This document shows positions 1 through 13,000 of a stretch of 64,000 bases of DNA, one piece after another. The stretch covers positions 11,968,938 through 12,032,937 of the forward strand of contig CM026574.1 in the NCBI GenBank assembly GCA_015143295.1. The letters run 5' to 3'. Position 1 is the first letter of the stretch, and every line of letters starts with the position of its first letter. The DNA is from Tetracentron sinense (Eukaryota; Streptophyta; Magnoliopsida; Trochodendrales; Trochodendraceae). The position numbers were made by a program, and so were the translations under genes. Below the pieces are notes generated by a model, which searched no databases, was not told the origin of the DNA, and worked only from the letters and a program-made list of their open reading frames with translations.

Positions 1-2265
1 AGGGGTATTTCTTCACTAACACTCTCTCCCTGAAGAGGAACCCTAGAAAAATGGAACCAACTCAAAGAAAGAAACATCCTTAGAGATAAACCTCTTACCT
101 GTCAGGGGATCAAACACCTTATACCTTTTCTGTGTAGAGGAATACCCTAATAACAGACATTTGGTGGACTTAGGATCTAACTTAGAACGGTTTGAACCCA
201 GGATTTGAAGGAAGCAAGTACAACCAAAGACATGAAGCAGAAGACTAAAAATAGGACTCAGGATGCAATAACTGATGAGACTTGAAATTCAAAACTTGGG
301 AGGGCATCCAGTTTATCTAATACGCCGTTGTAAGCACTTCATCAAATCAAATTTTTTTTCAACTTTCATATGTAGTAACAAACTTTGAACAACTTCAACC
401 AAATGACGGTTCTTTCATTCCGCCACTCCATTCTATTGTGGCGTGTATGCACAACTGTTTGATGAATAATTCTATGTTCAACAAAATAAGCTCTGAGTGA
501 TCCCTCAAGGTATTCACGATCATGATCAGATTGAAATATCTTAACATTCTTGTCAAATTGAGTTCTGATTATGATATGAAATGAGCAACCAAGTGTACCG
601 GGAATAATCATCAATAAACGAAATATAATATCGAAATCCAAACAACGATAGAGTGTGAGAGGGTCCCCATACATTTGAATGCACATTTTCAAATGAAAAT
701 GATCTTCTTTTAGTACTCGGAGAATAGGAAATACGACTATGTTTGGCCAGATCACAAGTTTCATAGTGCAAACTTTGTAAATTGACAGATAAACAAACGA
801 GGACACAATTTTCAAGGACTGAAATGACAAGTTATCAAACTGACGAGGCTAGAGAAATTTCTGCTCTTTATTAATAAAACTACGGGACTGAAAAGCACTA
901 GAGATAGAAGTAGGAACCTGTTCCAAGATGTAAACCCCAACTACTTTACGTCCACTCCCAATTTGCCGTTTTGTTACCAGATCTTGAAATAAACAATGAG
1001 ATAGAAAAAATATTACACTATAACGTAAATGCTTAGTTAAACTACTAACAGAAAGGAGATTAACAAAAAACACTAGAACATGTAATACAAATGACAATGA
1101 GAGAGTAGGGGTGACATTGATGCTTCCTTTCCCAGACATAGATGAAAATGAACCATCAACTATTTTCACTCTCAAAGGACTAGAGCAAGAGTTGTAAGAC
1201 GAGAAAAGTGTGGACATACTAGACATATGATTTGAGGCTCTTGAATCGATGATCCTAGGAATCCAACATGAGGTTAATGAAGATACCTGATGGGCAAATG
1301 CATTAGTACTTGTCTGAGCAAAAGAAGTGGGGAATCCAAAATATGACTCTATCTGTGAAAGTAACTGATTGAAGCGCTCAAGTTTTTCTTTGGATACTTG
1401 AAGAGTGTCCTTAGAGGACCGTTGAAAATGGGGTAGCATAATAGAGAATTCCCTAAAAGAGGCAATACCAGGGAAGGAGGCACTATGCGTACTGATTTGC
1501 ATGCTTGAATGTTCCTCCATACCACCAATCTAGACATACGTCTTACTTAGGGATTAAAAAACCAAACAAGTAAATCAGCCGGATCTCTCAAACACCAACA
1601 ACGCCTCAAATAGAGGTCTAAATCTGATTTATACAAATCAGCAACTCACACACTTCCACCAAAGTTTTCAACTTCATACTATCAAACACCAAAAACGCCT
1701 CAACTAGAGGTCTAAATCAATTTTGATTATACAAATCAACGACCCACACACTTTAATCCCTTCCTCAAACAAGACCAATTAGGTCAATAACAACTTTTTC
1801 TAGCAAAACACTGCAATAACCATCACCTTCAAAACCTCTTACTAATGGTTAATGGAACTGTTTTACACAAAAATAATCTATGAACAATCACTTTAAGGTT
1901 CCCGAAGTCAAACCCTTTCACCAAACAAACTCCAAACAATTATTGCTTTGTTAAAAACAATGAATCCATACATTTATAACTCAAGATCTAATGATTCATA
2001 GTAGATCTAGATGTCAATTAACAACTCCAAGAAACTTTTAAACTCGAATGATGTAAATCTAATTTTTTTTTCATAAAATCGTTCAAGAGTATGAAACATC
2101 AACTTAGATACTCAAAAAATCAGAATAAAATCAATCCGAACTCCAAAATATTAAACCATACCATATTCATGTGACAATATTCATGTGGCACTATTCACGC
2201 GGCACCATTCACAACACTATTCATGCCATTAAAAAAGAAAAAAAAAATGCAGGCCTTGATTTTCT

Positions 2266-2276
2266 CTCTGATACCA
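2266..2276 (-). other. Primer-binding site (initiator Met tRNA type)
   Basis: Minus strand TGGTATCAGAG, complementary to the 3' end of plant initiator tRNA-Met, the usual copia primer. It sits three bases inside the LTR. Confidence 0.75.
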
Positions 2277-2279
2277 AGT

Positions 2280-2526
2280 AGAAAAGTAGGAATAGTAAAC
2301 TAGGGTTTGTGGTAGAGAGAAAGAGGAGAAGAGGAAGAAGGAAGGAGAATAAAGTATGAAAAATTAATTACTCCATCCCTTTAGTTTTTCTTTTATATTA
2401 CTAATCGAATGAAAGAACATTAATGCCCTTAATTGCATAAAAGGCAATAGCCACTAAAACATAATAAAATAATTAGATAAGAAAGCTTAATGGGCTTATT
2501 TAGATGGCTCATTACGACAATACACA
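2280..2526 (-). repeat. 5' LTR of the family A copia element
   Basis: On the minus strand it begins TGTGTATTGTCGTAATG and ends next to the PBS. It matches 58246-58488 (+ strand) along its length, sharing for instance AATAAGCCCATTA and ACCCTAGTTTACTATTCCTA. About 247 bp. Confidence 0.8.
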
Positions 2527-3879
2527 ACTCACCTCCCCTGTGACTAAAACTAAATTCCAATCTATTAGGTGGTACGAGGTGGCCAGTGATGTTTTGATGA
2601 AGGGAAGTTGTACTTGATGAATTTGAATGGTGAAGCTTGGTGCATCCATGAGTTTAAAGCGTAGTTTAAAATATCGACATGTTTCCTACGAAATTCTTCT
2701 GTTTCCTTGGACACCGACACAAAATCTACCCGCGACATCAAAATTATAGTGTATTCCGACACATTTCCTTTTTTGCTACGAAACTCTTCATTTCTATGGG
2801 TACCGACATAAAACCTACTTCGTGGTTTACAAAATTGACATATTTTGGTAAACTTTGGTGGAAATGTGTTAGGACTTCCGGATATATTTCGTAGAGTTTG
2901 GGTTAACTTCGTTCGAAGTCTACCAACATAGTCTTAATGATTGTGGCTATAAAAATAAAGCCAGAAAATTATATTTTGAAAGTAAAAATTTGAAATATCT
3001 TATAAAAATTAGATTCATATAGTTAAGGGTGTCAAAATATACAAATATTATCTAGATCCGATTCATATTCAAATTATTTTGCTCGGATATTTATCCAAAT
3101 AGGAATATGGCAGAGCAGATTTGAATAGTACTTTTGCAATACGTTTATAATCGGATACAAATTCAAATATTGTTGTTTGATTCGATAATTACTAGACCAA
3201 TAATATAATATATGACTATATGTATACGCAATATATTATAAATCATAAGACTAAAATACCCTTATTAATATGTTTTTTTAATATATTAAATTTAATATAA
3301 AGAAGGATAAAATAATAATTTATCGTTTGAATAAATTTATATGTTTTTTCTGTTTACATATTTTGGCATTTTTTCTTTCTTTTAAGTTTTTATTAAAATA
3401 ATCGAATAATTTGGATATTATCCGAACTTGAATATTTTAACCGAAGTCGAATACGAATATGAATACTCTTTGTAAGATAGCCGGATACGAATTCGAATAT
3501 ACCACTATGTGCTTAAAATTCGTCTCTACTCTACATAAGCTTTGGGGTAGGGGAGTTTCTCTTTTAAAATTTGAATTTTGAAATATGAGAGGAGATTCAT
3601 TATAAATCTCCATCCAGATTGTTGAAAAGTTGAGATTTGGGAAAAATCTGAGAGAGAATAAAAGGAAGATTTAAGGGAGAATATGACTTATCCGTGGAAT
3701 TTTTTTCGAGAAGAAGTCATCAAAGCCTTATCAGAGATCAAAAAGGAAGGTGCGTTTTTCTTAAAGATCTCTTATGTAAAATTTTTTGCTTCGTTCTTTT
3801 GACATTTAATAGTAATGGCTTGCATTCGATTCTAAATAAAGCAAAATAATACTTTAATAATATACCTTGTTCTACAAAT
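2527..3879. other. Sequence without a recognised gene
   Basis: Mostly AT-rich. 2655-2940 has repeated CGACA/ACCGACA motifs that could be the worn 5' end of the hAT remnant to the right. 3025-3545 starts with AAGGGTGTCAAAATA and is rich in GGATA/TATCC words, like the TAGGGNTGTCAA class of hAT MITEs, but no matching right end was found. Confidence 0.35.
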
Positions 3880-4130
3880 TTTTTTTTTATGAGACTATCT
3901 TACCCTTGTATAAACTTAATACCACTAAAGAAAGCATGTATTGTATAGTTAAAAACATTTGACAAGAGAAAAAACTATCAAGAGGAAAATATAGCTAAAA
4001 TGACTATTTTTTTGGAGGGGTGAAAAAAAATGACTATATTCATGTGAGACAGTGCATGTCACTTAACATGATTCTCACATTTGATACTCTAGTTGCTTGC
4101 ATTTTGTTACGTAGTGAATTTGTGTGTATA

Positions 4131-4875
4131 TATCCGGTCGGACCTAATAAAGGCAGCGAGACTCTATCCAGATCTAAATAATCTGCCAAAGAGCCTTCTT
4201 CTATCTAGGAGAGTCAGCAAGGTACCGGAAGCGAAGCGGTCGCCCTGTAGCCAGTGACTAGCTCCGCTATGGAGCTACGTGTACACTGCCACGTCGAGAT
4301 TCTCTTTCAAAAGTGAGATCACCACCGGCTTTAAGAAGAGGGAAAGATCACTCCTAAATGCAGCCGGGATCTTATATACGATACCACCAGACGCACATGG
4401 GTACTTCCATCCGCCAATAACTCTCATCAACTAGCACTATTATGGTGTAAACCGTTAGTAGTAATTCATCGAATTGCTTAGATCTAAAATAAGAGCATCC
4501 CCTTCATATGATCCCACTATGGATATCTACATACATATAGATACGTTGATTTTCCATTTCAGACATCTGCTGATCTATTTTAAAATAGCTATAATGCATT
4601 TATCCATATATTATGTCACCACATCAACAACCTGAAGAAGAGGAGGTGCGACCAGTGCCCCCTGGAGTTCGAAGAACCGGTCGACGAACTAAGGGAAGTC
4701 CACTTGGGCATAGATAAGGACCTCGAACCACCGGCTGATTTGTCTCTCGCCTCGTCTTCACCGTCTTTGCTGCTGTTTACTTCCCTGCCCTTGCGGCAAC
4801 GTTACAAAGAACTTCAGGACATTATAGCTATCCTTGGGTTGGACGAATTATCCGAAGAGGATCGTTTATTCAATT
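4131..4875. other. Organelle-DNA insertion (NUPT/NUMT)
   Basis: This block interrupts the N2 element between TGTGTGTAT and TTAAAGTATC and is clearly more GC-rich than its flanks. Its right end encodes part of plastid ATP synthase beta. The rest, with words such as AGGTACCGGAAGCGAAGCGG, has the look of plant mitochondrial DNA, so it may be mitochondrial DNA carrying plastid DNA or a mosaic of fragments. That part is inferred from style alone. There is no target duplication, as expected for end-joining capture. Confidence 0.6.
4797..4868 (+). pseudogene. atpB: Fragment of plastid atpB (ATP synthase beta)
   Basis: Twenty-four codons read [20 protein letters not shown] and continue EDRL, the conserved C-terminal region of the chloroplast CF1 beta subunit. 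The nuclear-encoded mitochondrial homologue differs at several of these positions. Homology stops abruptly on both sides, so this is a non-functional fragment. Confidence 0.8.
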
Positions 4876-5012
4876 CTTAAAGTATCAACTTAAATTTTCA
4901 ACGTTTCTCTAATGTTTCCTAAGTTTCCTTAATTTTTACATGATTATTTTGCATTTCCTTAAACTTCTACGAAACGTGTCAACTTCCTTAGCGACCGAAG
5001 TTTAATACCTTG

Positions 5013-6990
5013 CTTATGAGAACAGAGAGTCAAAGAGGTGAACGTCAAAGTAAGCATATACTTTACTAGAGTGGCACAAAGCTATATATATATATATATA
5101 TGAAATACAAAAAGCTCCCGAAACACGGGATTTTTCACCCTCTCTGGTGAATCAAGGCTAGGCGTAACCTTAACGAAGAAGAAGAGAGAAATACTGATGG
5201 AGTCGACCTATCCTAATTATGGGTTAATTAAGGAAGCCTAAGTAAGGCTATGTTCTTTTGGTGAGACTTAACTAGCCTTTTGGCAATTCTTTTGTTTTAC
5301 TGTGCTTAGGAATTTGCTAGTGAATTCTCTGGTATTTGAATTTTGTTATTAGTATGCTATGAGAAAATGCCGGTGGAATTTAACTTTTAGGTTTTCTAAT
5401 TAATGGCCTATGCATAAACTAGGCCCTTTTAATAGAAACAGATCAAATTATTTTAGGCACCCACAATAGCTATACATTAAGCTAGTAGAAGAGTCTTGTA
5501 AATTTTACTTTTGGTCATTTTGCCTTTGCAATTTTCCATATTATCAAGACAAGACGACCAATGGTAGAGTTCTTGAATTTTGGTAGTCCTCTAAAGCATT
5601 ATTTTCCAAGAAAAGTATCTACACATGTTTACTTTGGGCATTTAATCTCCCCTGGAACTGCCTGGGTAACATACTCCACATTGCTGCTACTTACTGAAAG
5701 CCATTTTTTAATACGTCAGCGTAAACCAGGTAACCTTGCTATGGCTCTATAGAAGGCTTGTTTCAGCCATGGTGTGAACCAATTACGCCACATGTCAAGT
5801 TTTTTTTAACCATTGAGTTATGATGTTGGGGTTTTGATGGGAATCAAGCTCCATAAAAAAAAAAAAAAGAAAAAAAAAAAGAAAAAAGAATCAAGATCCA
5901 TTAAAGACACATTTTTGTAAAGGAAGGAAGGTCCAAAATTCAAGTGGGTCGCACATGGAACCATTGGGTTAAACCAACTTTTACAATTGGTAGAGCATCC
6001 AAATCCAAGAGGGGCGGCACTTACTGGAGTCCGAAAGCCCTTTTTGTTTGAGAATTCTTGATTTTTCTGTATTATTTTTCAAATTTTGGTGTATAGGTAT
6101 TTTAAGAATATTACTAGACTTTTTGTCGGGTCTATAATCTTTATTTAGGATTTAGAAGTGTTTTAATGGTTTAGGAAGTTTCTTTCAAGACTTTTAAAGT
6201 CCAAAAAAGCAAGGAGATTTTCCCTTTTGCCTATAAATATACATAAGACTCTTTTAGAAATAACAATACTTGATTATTGAATGAGAATTAGAAAATTTCT
6301 GCAGAGAATTTTCTTCAATGTTTGATCCTTCTCCATTCGACAAGATTGAGAGATCTAATTGAAGTGCATGAACTCTCTCTCTCTCTCCCTCCCCCCCTTT
6401 TTCTTTCTTTCAGATATGCTTTGAAGTGAACTGATCTGTAATTAATATTTATACTCAGGAATGGGCTGCTGAGTAATTGAACTACATGTGTATTATTAGG
6501 AATTTGTCATATCATTCTACGTTCTACTTGTTACCATTTTTGGGGCTTCAAAAGGGGAAGAGCCGTTGTGACCTCTCATATTATAGATAATGCTTTTGAG
6601 TTTTCATGACTTTTGATTGTGTTTTTAACATTATTCTTCGTGATGCTAACAACTTTGCCAATACTCTTGCCAACCCCGGTGTAAATAACTGTATAAGGAA
6701 TTCTTCTCTTATGATTATAATTTTCCCGTATTATCTATAGATTTTGTTCTTTGTGAAAATTATTAATGCGAGGTTATCAGGTTTAGTCATCTATTAATGC
6801 TAAATACTTATGTTTTATGTTCTCACATTGGTATTTTACACCTTACATAGTAGAATCATTGCCTTTATCTTGGAAAAGGTTCATGGTCACTTTTGCAATA
6901 TAATTTCATAACAGGAGAAAAATTGGCATGTTATTTGTTCGAGTGATTGCATCTATGGACATTAACCTTCTTACATGTCTTTTTCTGTAG
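5013..6990. other. Presumed intron sequence upstream of exon a
   Basis: No transposon or coding similarity recognised. It holds an (AT)n microsatellite at about 5083-5101, A-rich runs at 5858-5888 and a CT/C tract at 6371-6400. It is probably unique intron DNA of the PSD gene, because no earlier PSD exon is visible. Confidence 0.5.
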
Positions 6991-7050
6991 GAGAAGAAAC
7001 TTCTTTTAGAAACAAATGGCCCTCATGTTGCAAGGATATCTGTTTTTGAG
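6991..7050 (+). CDS. PSD exon a (C2-domain strand)
   Basis: Sixty bases, 20 codons, phase 0 at both ends, starting [12 protein letters not shown] and ending ARISVFE. The acceptor is TTTTCTGTAG and the donor is GTATGT. It encodes a core strand of the C2 domain. The preceding exon, which should end in a PIWNS-like motif, is not found in 1-6990, so the whole left flank is probably intron. Confidence 0.88.
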
Positions 7051-10000
7051 GTATGTAATGTGCTGAATATGATTTTACATGTATTTTATTGTTTTGTGTT
7101 GCATCATCTTGAATCAAATAAGAGAATTTACTACTTCAAGAGAGTCAAACAAAATTGGTACTTTAACACTTCAAACCCATTGATGAAGTTATGTTAACAA
7201 TTCAGAGCACAGTGGTACATATAACCACTATAGAGCATTTCTGAGATGACTTCAGATTCTTGTCTATGTACTTTTGATTAGTATTTTACATCTTAAATTT
7301 TTCTTATTGGGGTTAAATTGTCATTCAGATATACTTGATCTGCGAGATTTCTTATTGTTTGAACTTTGAACTTCCACTGTTTTCTTTTGTGTGCTGCTGT
7401 TCTTTGACGTTTATGTGGGTTGTAATTGCAGCCATGTCTCATAGCCATTAAGATTGTCTGAAAGTGACCATTCCTATTATTAATTTTTTTTTTCCTGAAC
7501 AGTATACTTATTTCATTCAGTCTAGAATATTATGTAAAATGTAGCGTTTGACTTCATCAACTTTTGTCTATATTATGCAGACCAATAGATTGTCCAAGAA
7601 CAATTTGATCGGATATTGTGAGATTGATCTGTTCGAAATGCTCACTCAGGTAATTACTTTTTGTTTTATTATTGCAAGGAAGTTCATATTTGAGGTTCAT
7701 ATATTGCATTGTTTTCATTTTATGAAGTTTGTTATGTAAACCCTTTTTTATACTAAAGAGTTAAAAGCATTAGAAGGGACTGAATATATGTTTCTAATAC
7801 ATCTTATGCTATTTAAATATTGTTTTGATCGGTAAATCAAATGACATATATCAAGAGGAAACGTACAATAGTTCACCGAGAAGTGAATCAAGACTAGTCA
7901 ACTGAAATCCACCACTAAAACGATAAGGAAGAAAGATTAGCTATTACCAAGGTTCGTAATATCGAAATTATCGGCGATATATCGCCGATATATTTCGATT
8001 TCGGTGTTGACCGATGCATCGACATGCTGGAAGGGAAAAATTACACAGTATCGGGGGTTATCGCCGATATATCGCCGATATATCGGCGATAACATACCGA
8101 TATCGACCAAAAGGAGAGGAGAAGCAGGCATCCATCCAAAAAAAAAAAAGGGGAAATCACAGATCAATCTTCAGATCACTCATGCAATTGAAAAACATCT
8201 TGAGATTAATAGTTTTGATTTAGTAGAAAAAAAAAAGGGTTGATTTAGAAGAAAGAAGAAGGAAGAAGAAGGAGGAAGAAGAGGCCAGAGGGTACCGTGG
8301 CCGTTCACTGTTGTCGTCCACCGTCTTCTTCGCAGTCGCCATCGTCGTTGCCAAACTCCCAAACCCAAGCTAAGGATCCTCCTTCCTCGGCTCCCCCCAT
8401 TTCCGAGCTCTGCTCGTTTTTTTTTTTTTGGGTTTGTTCTGTTGTCGTCTGCAATGAATCACGATCACAAGCTTTGGTCTTAAAAACAGATAACCCTTAT
8501 AAGGGTTTTCTAATGTCACTCATACACTTAAAAATGTTAAAACCCTTATAAGGGTTATCTAACTTCACTCTCATAGGGTTGCTTTAAAATAAATTAAAAT
8601 TAAAATTTATAAACTTATGTTATTTATAAATTTATAAACTTATGTTGATTTAAAATAAAATAAATTAAAATTAAAATTAAAATTTATAAACTTAAAATTT
8701 ATAAATTAAAATTAAAAATGCTTGTATTTTATAAATTAAAATTTATTTATATGTAATATCCCTAACCTCATAAGGGTTGTTTTAAAATATTATAATACCT
8801 TGACTAATCAGTAATCACTTAGCTATACTTTTTAGCAAAAAAATTTAACATACTTTGACTAATCAGTAATCACTTTGACTAATAAGTTAACATATTTTTT
8901 AGTACAAAATTTATAAGTTAATATACTATTTTTACTGCATAATCTTAAAAAATTATAGAACATACTATTTTGAAGACAAAAAATTTATAAAACTGGTTTG
9001 CCATATTAGAAATTATATTATATGACAAAAAATAATATTTTATAAACTTATGTTATAAACTAATATTGATTTATATTATACATCCAATTTTAAAAAGTAT
9101 CAAAAATTTTAAGGTAAAGCCTTTTTTTCTATTTTAATTTTTAAGAATTATACTTGAAATTCATGTGTATTTTTATTTAGTTATTGTTATATATATTGCT
9201 AAAACTTGATTATTGGTCTGCACATTGTCTTAGGAAAATTACATCCACTTCAATTATTTTTCTACTCTAATGTGCACTCATAAAGTCATAGTATTTCAAA
9301 TTTTCAAAACAATTAACATGGATAATCATTTAAAAAAAACAGGCGATTAGAGTTGATTATATTATGTGTTTAACTTGATTATATTTGTTAGTGATTCATT
9401 GTGCAGTATTTTTTATATTGTAAAAGAATTAGCCCGAGTAATTCCACCACTCTATAATTTCTAAAATTTAAAACTTAAACAGGAGTCCCGCACATTTAAA
9501 TAAAATTGAATCAACTTTTTATTACATAATTACATCCACTTCATAGTCAAATAAAATTACATCCACTTCGTTTTTTTTTTAATTACATCCACCATAGTCA
9601 AATAAAATTGCATCAACTTCTTTTTACATAATTACATCCACTTCATAGTCAAATAAAATTACAGTCGTCTTCTTTTTCTCTTGATGTAGGGTCTTCAATC
9701 ATTTAACCATCTTCTCTCCCTTTCATGTTGATTCAATCCTGTAAAAACATTGAGTTCATCAATTGCATATATAGTTTGAGAAATTAAATTAAATTTTAAT
9801 TATTTATCAACTTTAACGTGAATTCATAAGCTTTTCCATATGTCTAAAACAATTAACATGGATAATCATTAAAAAAAAAAAAAGGAATCACGGGTTTTGG
9901 GACATGATTATATTATGTGTTTGACATTAACATTTATTGGTGATCTACTAGGAAGTATTTTTCACTATAGCCAGCTAAGTCAAGACAAAGATGATGACAT

Positions 10001-13000
10001 CGAACCTCTGCGTAACTCCTTCTGATGGTGATTGTAGGTTTTTTGGTAGGTTGTATTATGTATGTTTGTATTATTATGAATCTTATAAATTATGAATTTA
10101 TGATTAATTGAGAAATGAATGAAACATGAATAAATCATACATTATCGTCATTCGTACGCGCACATCTTTGCTCTCTTCTCATTGCATCTCTTATGTACAT
10201 TGTTATTTTTTTAAATGTTTTTATTTTTAAAGGTGTATTAACATCTATTTTAACATTTCTTGAAGTTTCATTACAAAATTACATGTTTTGCCCTATTTTT
10301 TACCATTTTTTTCAAAAATCACCGATAAACGATATATCTTCCGATATATCTTTTTTCCACGGCCCCGACATGTCGAGCGATATCGACATTTAGAACCTTG
10401 GCTATTACTATTAGATGAAAACACTAGAACAAGAACAGGGCCATTAAAAACAAGTTTTCATGGTAAGAGAAGGATTTTAGGAATTGTCTCCAGATTTTAT
10501 CTGACAGAAATACAAAAAGATCTAAGATTCAAATCATCACCCCACAAAGAACGCGGGGCCCACTCAAGAAAAAAACTGAAGACGAGCTATGTGCATTCCA
10601 TCAGCCTTAATCAAAAGTCGAAACCCATTCAGCAAGTGAGGATAAATATCAGCACGAATCCACTTGAAAGAAATCAAGGTAGAGTCAAACACTATCTTGT
10701 TCCTCTCCCTCCATACGCACCACCCAATGGTCCCTAGGAGAAATTCCACACCACTCGTTGAACCTCAGCGACCTTCCATAGATGCCAACTGGAGAATAGA
10801 TCGTTGAAAGCTACTAGGAAACCCACTGAACCCCCAGACAGGATAAGAAAAAACCTCAAATTCTATTAGTCAAAAAGCAATGAATGACCAAGTGATCCCC
10901 AGTTTCTTCTTCAGAGCAATACATGTTAGCAAGAATTCTACCCCTACTTTTTAAATGGTTTAGTGTGAAAATCTTCTCTAGGCAAGCGGTCTAGCGGAAG
11001 AAGTCAATCTTTGAAGGAATATCATGATTCTACACCAATTTGAGGGGAAACAGGGAAGCAGAACTACCAACAATAGCCCTTAAAATGAACTCACAATGAA
11101 AACACGTCCGTCTTCCTTGGGCTAAACCCCATAATTGAATACTAAAGGATATGTTTCATTCTCTCAATGTGACTCAAAAGACTGAGGAGCTTGTCCACTT
11201 CCCAATCGTTGAGGTCCTACCACGACTTGGACCCAAAGCACCTTGCTTGATCTCATTTTAAACATGGTGTCAAAAAATACTCAATTCGGCCGAAGTTGAC
11301 CGAATTGAGTCGAATTCCGTGGTGTCTGAAGTGAAATGTACTTGTATTTTAAAATATTGGACTTTGTGATAGACTTAGGTGAACTTCGACTGAAACAGAA
11401 AAAAGTGTTGGGAAAATACAGAATTTCGGTGAAAGTTAACCGATGTGTAAAGTAAAAGTCTGTAAATTGAATGACTTTTAAGTTTTAACTTAAACGGGTA
11501 ATGCTAGTTCCACTCGTTTTAAACTTATACTTTTTCTTAAGGAAAGACATGTGTCCCTCGCATTAACCTTATTATAATTATAATTAGCTTTAAAAGATAG
11601 TGTTGCTAGCATTAACCTTATTATAATTATAATTTTATTATTAGAGTGTGGTTAGCATTAACTTTATTATAACTTATAATTTTATTATTAGTATACTATC
11701 CCCATAAGGGCTTTTTAGTAATATTAAAAATTTTCCTAAATTAAAAATTATTTAACTATCCATCTCATCCTTTTCACATATTGATTCAATCTTGTAAAAA
11801 CATTGTGCTCATCACTAAAAACTAAGTTGAATTTCAATTATTTATCAACTTTAATGTGCATTCATAAGTTTTTCAAGTATCTAAAATAATTAACATAGAT
11901 AATCTTTAAAAAAATAAATTGAATAAAATTACCTTACATATCCCCTTCACTTGACAAAGAGGATAAAATATAGTTAAAAAAATTTGACAATATAAAGAAA
12001 TATCAAGAAGAAATTACAGCGAGACAAGCAAACAATGCATGTCACTTAACATGATTCTCACATTTGAGTACTACATGCTTGCATCGGTAATATAATGAAT
12101 TTTAAATGTGTATTTATGCTTAAGTATTGAATCTTTAAAGTTTCATCTTAGATTTCCAATGTTTCCTTAAAGTTTCCTAAACTTCTTTAATTTGTACAAA
12201 ACTTCCTTGGACTTCCTTAAACTTCCTCGAAACGTGACAACTTCCTTAACTGCCGAAGTTTATACTGAAACTGAAGTTAAATACCTTGATTTTAAAAGAA
12301 GCAACCGTTCACTTACTATCTAAAGTTGAGAATGAGGGTGCTAAAATCTCCCTTGAGCAAACTTTGACCACACCACACATCCACTAGATGGAAACCCCCT
12401 TGCCATTACCGATCTTAAAGGGAAATAAATAAAGAATTTCTTTTTCTCTCGACAAACCCATCCCATAAGGTTGTTTAACTTCCTTTGAGACACATTCTAT
12501 TTCTTTCTCATACTTGGCAACAATCACTCTCCTCCACACCAAATTTTCTTAACCATTTCCTGAGCAAAGCTAGATGTATTTCACACAATGATCAAATACC
12601 CAACCATCTTCCCTAAAAGACGAACAGACAACTTCCCAGGCTCCCTCTTAACTAGATGATACTTTCTAGCCTCGACATGATTGTTCCACAAAAAATCTCT
12701 CTCCAGTCTCTTCACAGATTTGGCTATGGATACTGGGTGTGAGCAAAGACATGAAATATGCGGGGATGCTGCTAGCTAGGGAACTTTTTATCAGAGTTCA
12801 CATCCACATTTACATAGGTGAATGGATTTTCAAGTGGCCAATCTCCTACTGATTGCTTCTAGGATTGGTCTAAAACAGAAATACATTTGAATTCAACTCT
12901 AAGAGGCATGCCCAGATCTGAATCTCAATTTTAGTGCAATGATATTATACTACATGCATGTTTCTATATATAGACATGATAGTGCTTGATGGGTAGTGCC

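Larger units (their letters stand above)
1..2526 (-). mobile_element. Ty1/copia element, family A, 5' half only
   Basis: Minus-strand copia element cut off by the window edge. Reading from the right: 5' LTR, primer-binding site, a leader, a protease remnant near 1230-1250 (IIDSRASNHM), the pre-integrase zinc region and integrase start at 553-771 (CDLAKH, then HSNVWGP and FIDDYSRYTW), and the integrase C-terminal region at 1-330 with the FGC and GYSSTQKRYK motifs. Frames are broken and the gag region is very short. RT and RNase H would lie left of the window. Confidence 0.85.
3880..5012 (+). mobile_element. hAT-like element, family N2, copy 3 (remnant)
   Basis: 3935-4130 and 4876-5012 align with the two halves of 12000-12288, including the shared CATGTCACTTAACATGATTC and the terminal CGAAGTTTAATACCTTG. 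The halves are separated by an organelle-derived insertion. The left terminus could not be placed, so no target duplication is available. Confidence 0.6.
7820..12770 (-). mobile_element. L1-type LINE, 3' part, split by two hAT elements
   Basis: Minus strand, in three pieces: 12289-12770, 10409-11262 and 7820-7947. The first translates to the region after the RT domain ([12 protein letters not shown], then [11 protein letters not shown]). The second carries the terminal zinc-knuckle region near 10564-10749 with [13 protein letters not shown]. The third is a typical L1 3' UTR ending in a short A-rich tail at 7820-7835. Frames are broken. The 5' end at about 12770 is a truncation, usual for LINEs. 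Confidence 0.75.

Noticed and set aside
4616-4870. A possible functional exon reading through atpB
   Set aside because: Similarity to atpB covers only 24 codons and stops abruptly, with stops upstream in the same frame.
5561-5752. Possible upstream PSD exon
   Set aside because: The translation shows none of the conserved C2 residues expected before exon a, and no suitable acceptor and donor pair was found.
7937-8243. Overlapping open frames on both strands rich in YRRYI
   Set aside because: They are translations of the ATATCGGCGATAT palindromes of the N1 element, present on both strands for that reason. No protein evidence.
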